A stretch of 9,373 bases of DNA from an uncultured Synechococcus sp. (GTDB taxonomy: Bacteria; Cyanobacteriota; Cyanobacteriia; PCC-6307; Cyanobiaceae): NCBI GenBank assembly GCA_937975655.1, contig CALJTZ010000086.1, forward strand, positions 1-9,373. The letters are read 5' to 3'. Under the pieces are notes generated by a model that worked only from the letters and a program-made list of their open reading frames with translations, searched no databases and had not been told where the DNA came from. Positions 8,746 through 9,373 of the stretch are shown one piece after another (position 1 is the stretch's first letter; each line of letters opens with the position of its first letter). Position numbers and translations under genes: made by a program.

Positions 8746-9373
8746 GGAGGGCTGGGGTGGCGCCAGCTCCGTCACTGCGTCCGTAGCGATCTTGGAAGCG
8801 CACGATGTCGTCTTCGCCCAGGTAGGCGCCGCTCTGCACCTCGATCATTTCCACAGGGATCTTGCCGGGATTCGATAAGCGGTGCTTGGAGCCCAGGGGG
8901 ATGTAGGTGCTCTGGTTCTCGCCCACCAGTTCCTCCACGCCTTCCTTTTCCACCACAGCGGTGCCCTGCACCACGATCCAGTGCTCAGCGCGATGGTGGT
9001 GCATTTGCAGGGAGAGGGAGGCGCCAGGGTTCACCACGATGCGCTTCACCTGCCAGCGGGTGCCCTCGGTGACGCCGTCATAGGAGCCCCAGGGGCGATA
9101 GATCTTGCGGTGGGCCTTGCTCTCGCGGGCTCCTTCCCGCTCCAGCAGGCTCACCACCGATTTCACGTCCTGGGCCTTGTCGCGGTGGGCCACCAGCACC
9201 ACGTCGTCGGTTTCCACCACCACCAGGTTTTCCACGCCGAGGCCTACCACCAGGCGGTGCTCACTGCGCAGATAGCAGTTGCGGGAGGCCTCGCTGATCA
9301 CGCGGCCCCGCAGCACGTTGCCCTCGGCATCCTGATCGGCGGTTTCCCACAGGGCGCTCCAGCTGCCTACATC
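8732..9373 (-). CDS. manC: Mannose-1-phosphate guanylyltransferase / mannose-6-phosphate isomerase, C-terminal part (5' truncated by window edge)
   Basis: The frame is open to the right edge of the window, so only the last 213 residues are seen; the full protein is probably about 480 residues. The fragment starts with DVGSW, a hallmark near the end of the nucleotidyltransferase domain that makes GDP-mannose. It then carries the beta-helix-like linker (LRGRVI...NLVVVETDD) and, from about residue 90, the type II phosphomannose isomerase cupin. That domain shows RPWGSYD, the metal-binding QMHHHRAEHW (His125-127, Glu130, His131), PLGSKHRL (His164) and GEDDIVRFQDRYGR. Bifunctional enzymes of this type convert fructose-6-phosphate to mannose-6-phosphate and later make GDP-mannose, a donor for exopolysaccharide, O-antigen and GDP-fucose. 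A 14-residue tail follows the conserved DRYGR, and its codons run into the end of convergent glmS. Confidence 0.95.

Noticed and set aside
8749..8769. GC-rich hairpin (GCTGG/CCAGC) just after glmS
   Set aside because: It lacks a T tract and lies within manC coding sequence, so it is not a convincing terminator.

Overview
This window looks like chromosomal DNA from a picocyanobacterium of the alpha-cyanobacterial Synechococcus/Cyanobium type. A complete psaC (the photosystem I iron-sulfur subunit) establishes oxygenic photosynthesis. The gene order tkt-fabF-acpP / psaC-glmS matches, from memory, the conserved order in marine Synechococcus and Prochlorococcus. The core genes are GC-rich (hand counts: 38/60 at 3061-3120, 43/60 at 7081-7140), which fits a high-GC Cyanobium-like lineage better than Prochlorococcus. 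The genus is an inference.

Layout: (1) 1-2616 is AT-richer (24/60 GC at 1-60, 29/60 at 1081-1140). It holds the 3' end of a GtrA-like membrane protein gene (+) and, converging on it, a 760-residue polytopic GT-C-like membrane protein (-). This looks like the edge of a variable cell-surface polysaccharide region. (2) 2696-2724 is a clear intrinsic terminator for leftward transcription, at about the point where base composition changes. (3) 2750-6326 is a leftward cluster, acpP-fabF-tkt, covering fatty-acid synthesis and the Calvin cycle/pentose phosphate pathway. (4) 6327-6467 is a 141-bp divergent promoter region. (5) Rightward psaC follows with its own strong terminator, then glmS. (6) The 3' part of a type II mannose-1-phosphate guanylyltransferase/phosphomannose isomerase gene (manC, -) runs in from the right end and overlaps the 3' end of glmS by 14 bp.

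The core genes share a metabolic theme. Transketolase uses and makes fructose-6-phosphate, GlmS converts it to glucosamine-6-phosphate for peptidoglycan and LPS, and ManC-type bifunctional enzymes take it through mannose-6-phosphate to GDP-mannose for surface glycans. The GtrA-like and GT-C-like proteins probably act later, in lipid-linked sugar transport or transfer. AcpP and FabF build acyl chains.

No gap between genes exceeds about 145 bp. I saw no tRNA, rRNA, CRISPR array, insertion sequence or phage gene. Most of the window is ordinary core genome. The parts most worth a second look are the left-hand island edge with its unassigned membrane protein, the glmS/manC overlap, and short tandem repeats in the leaders of psaC and glmS.
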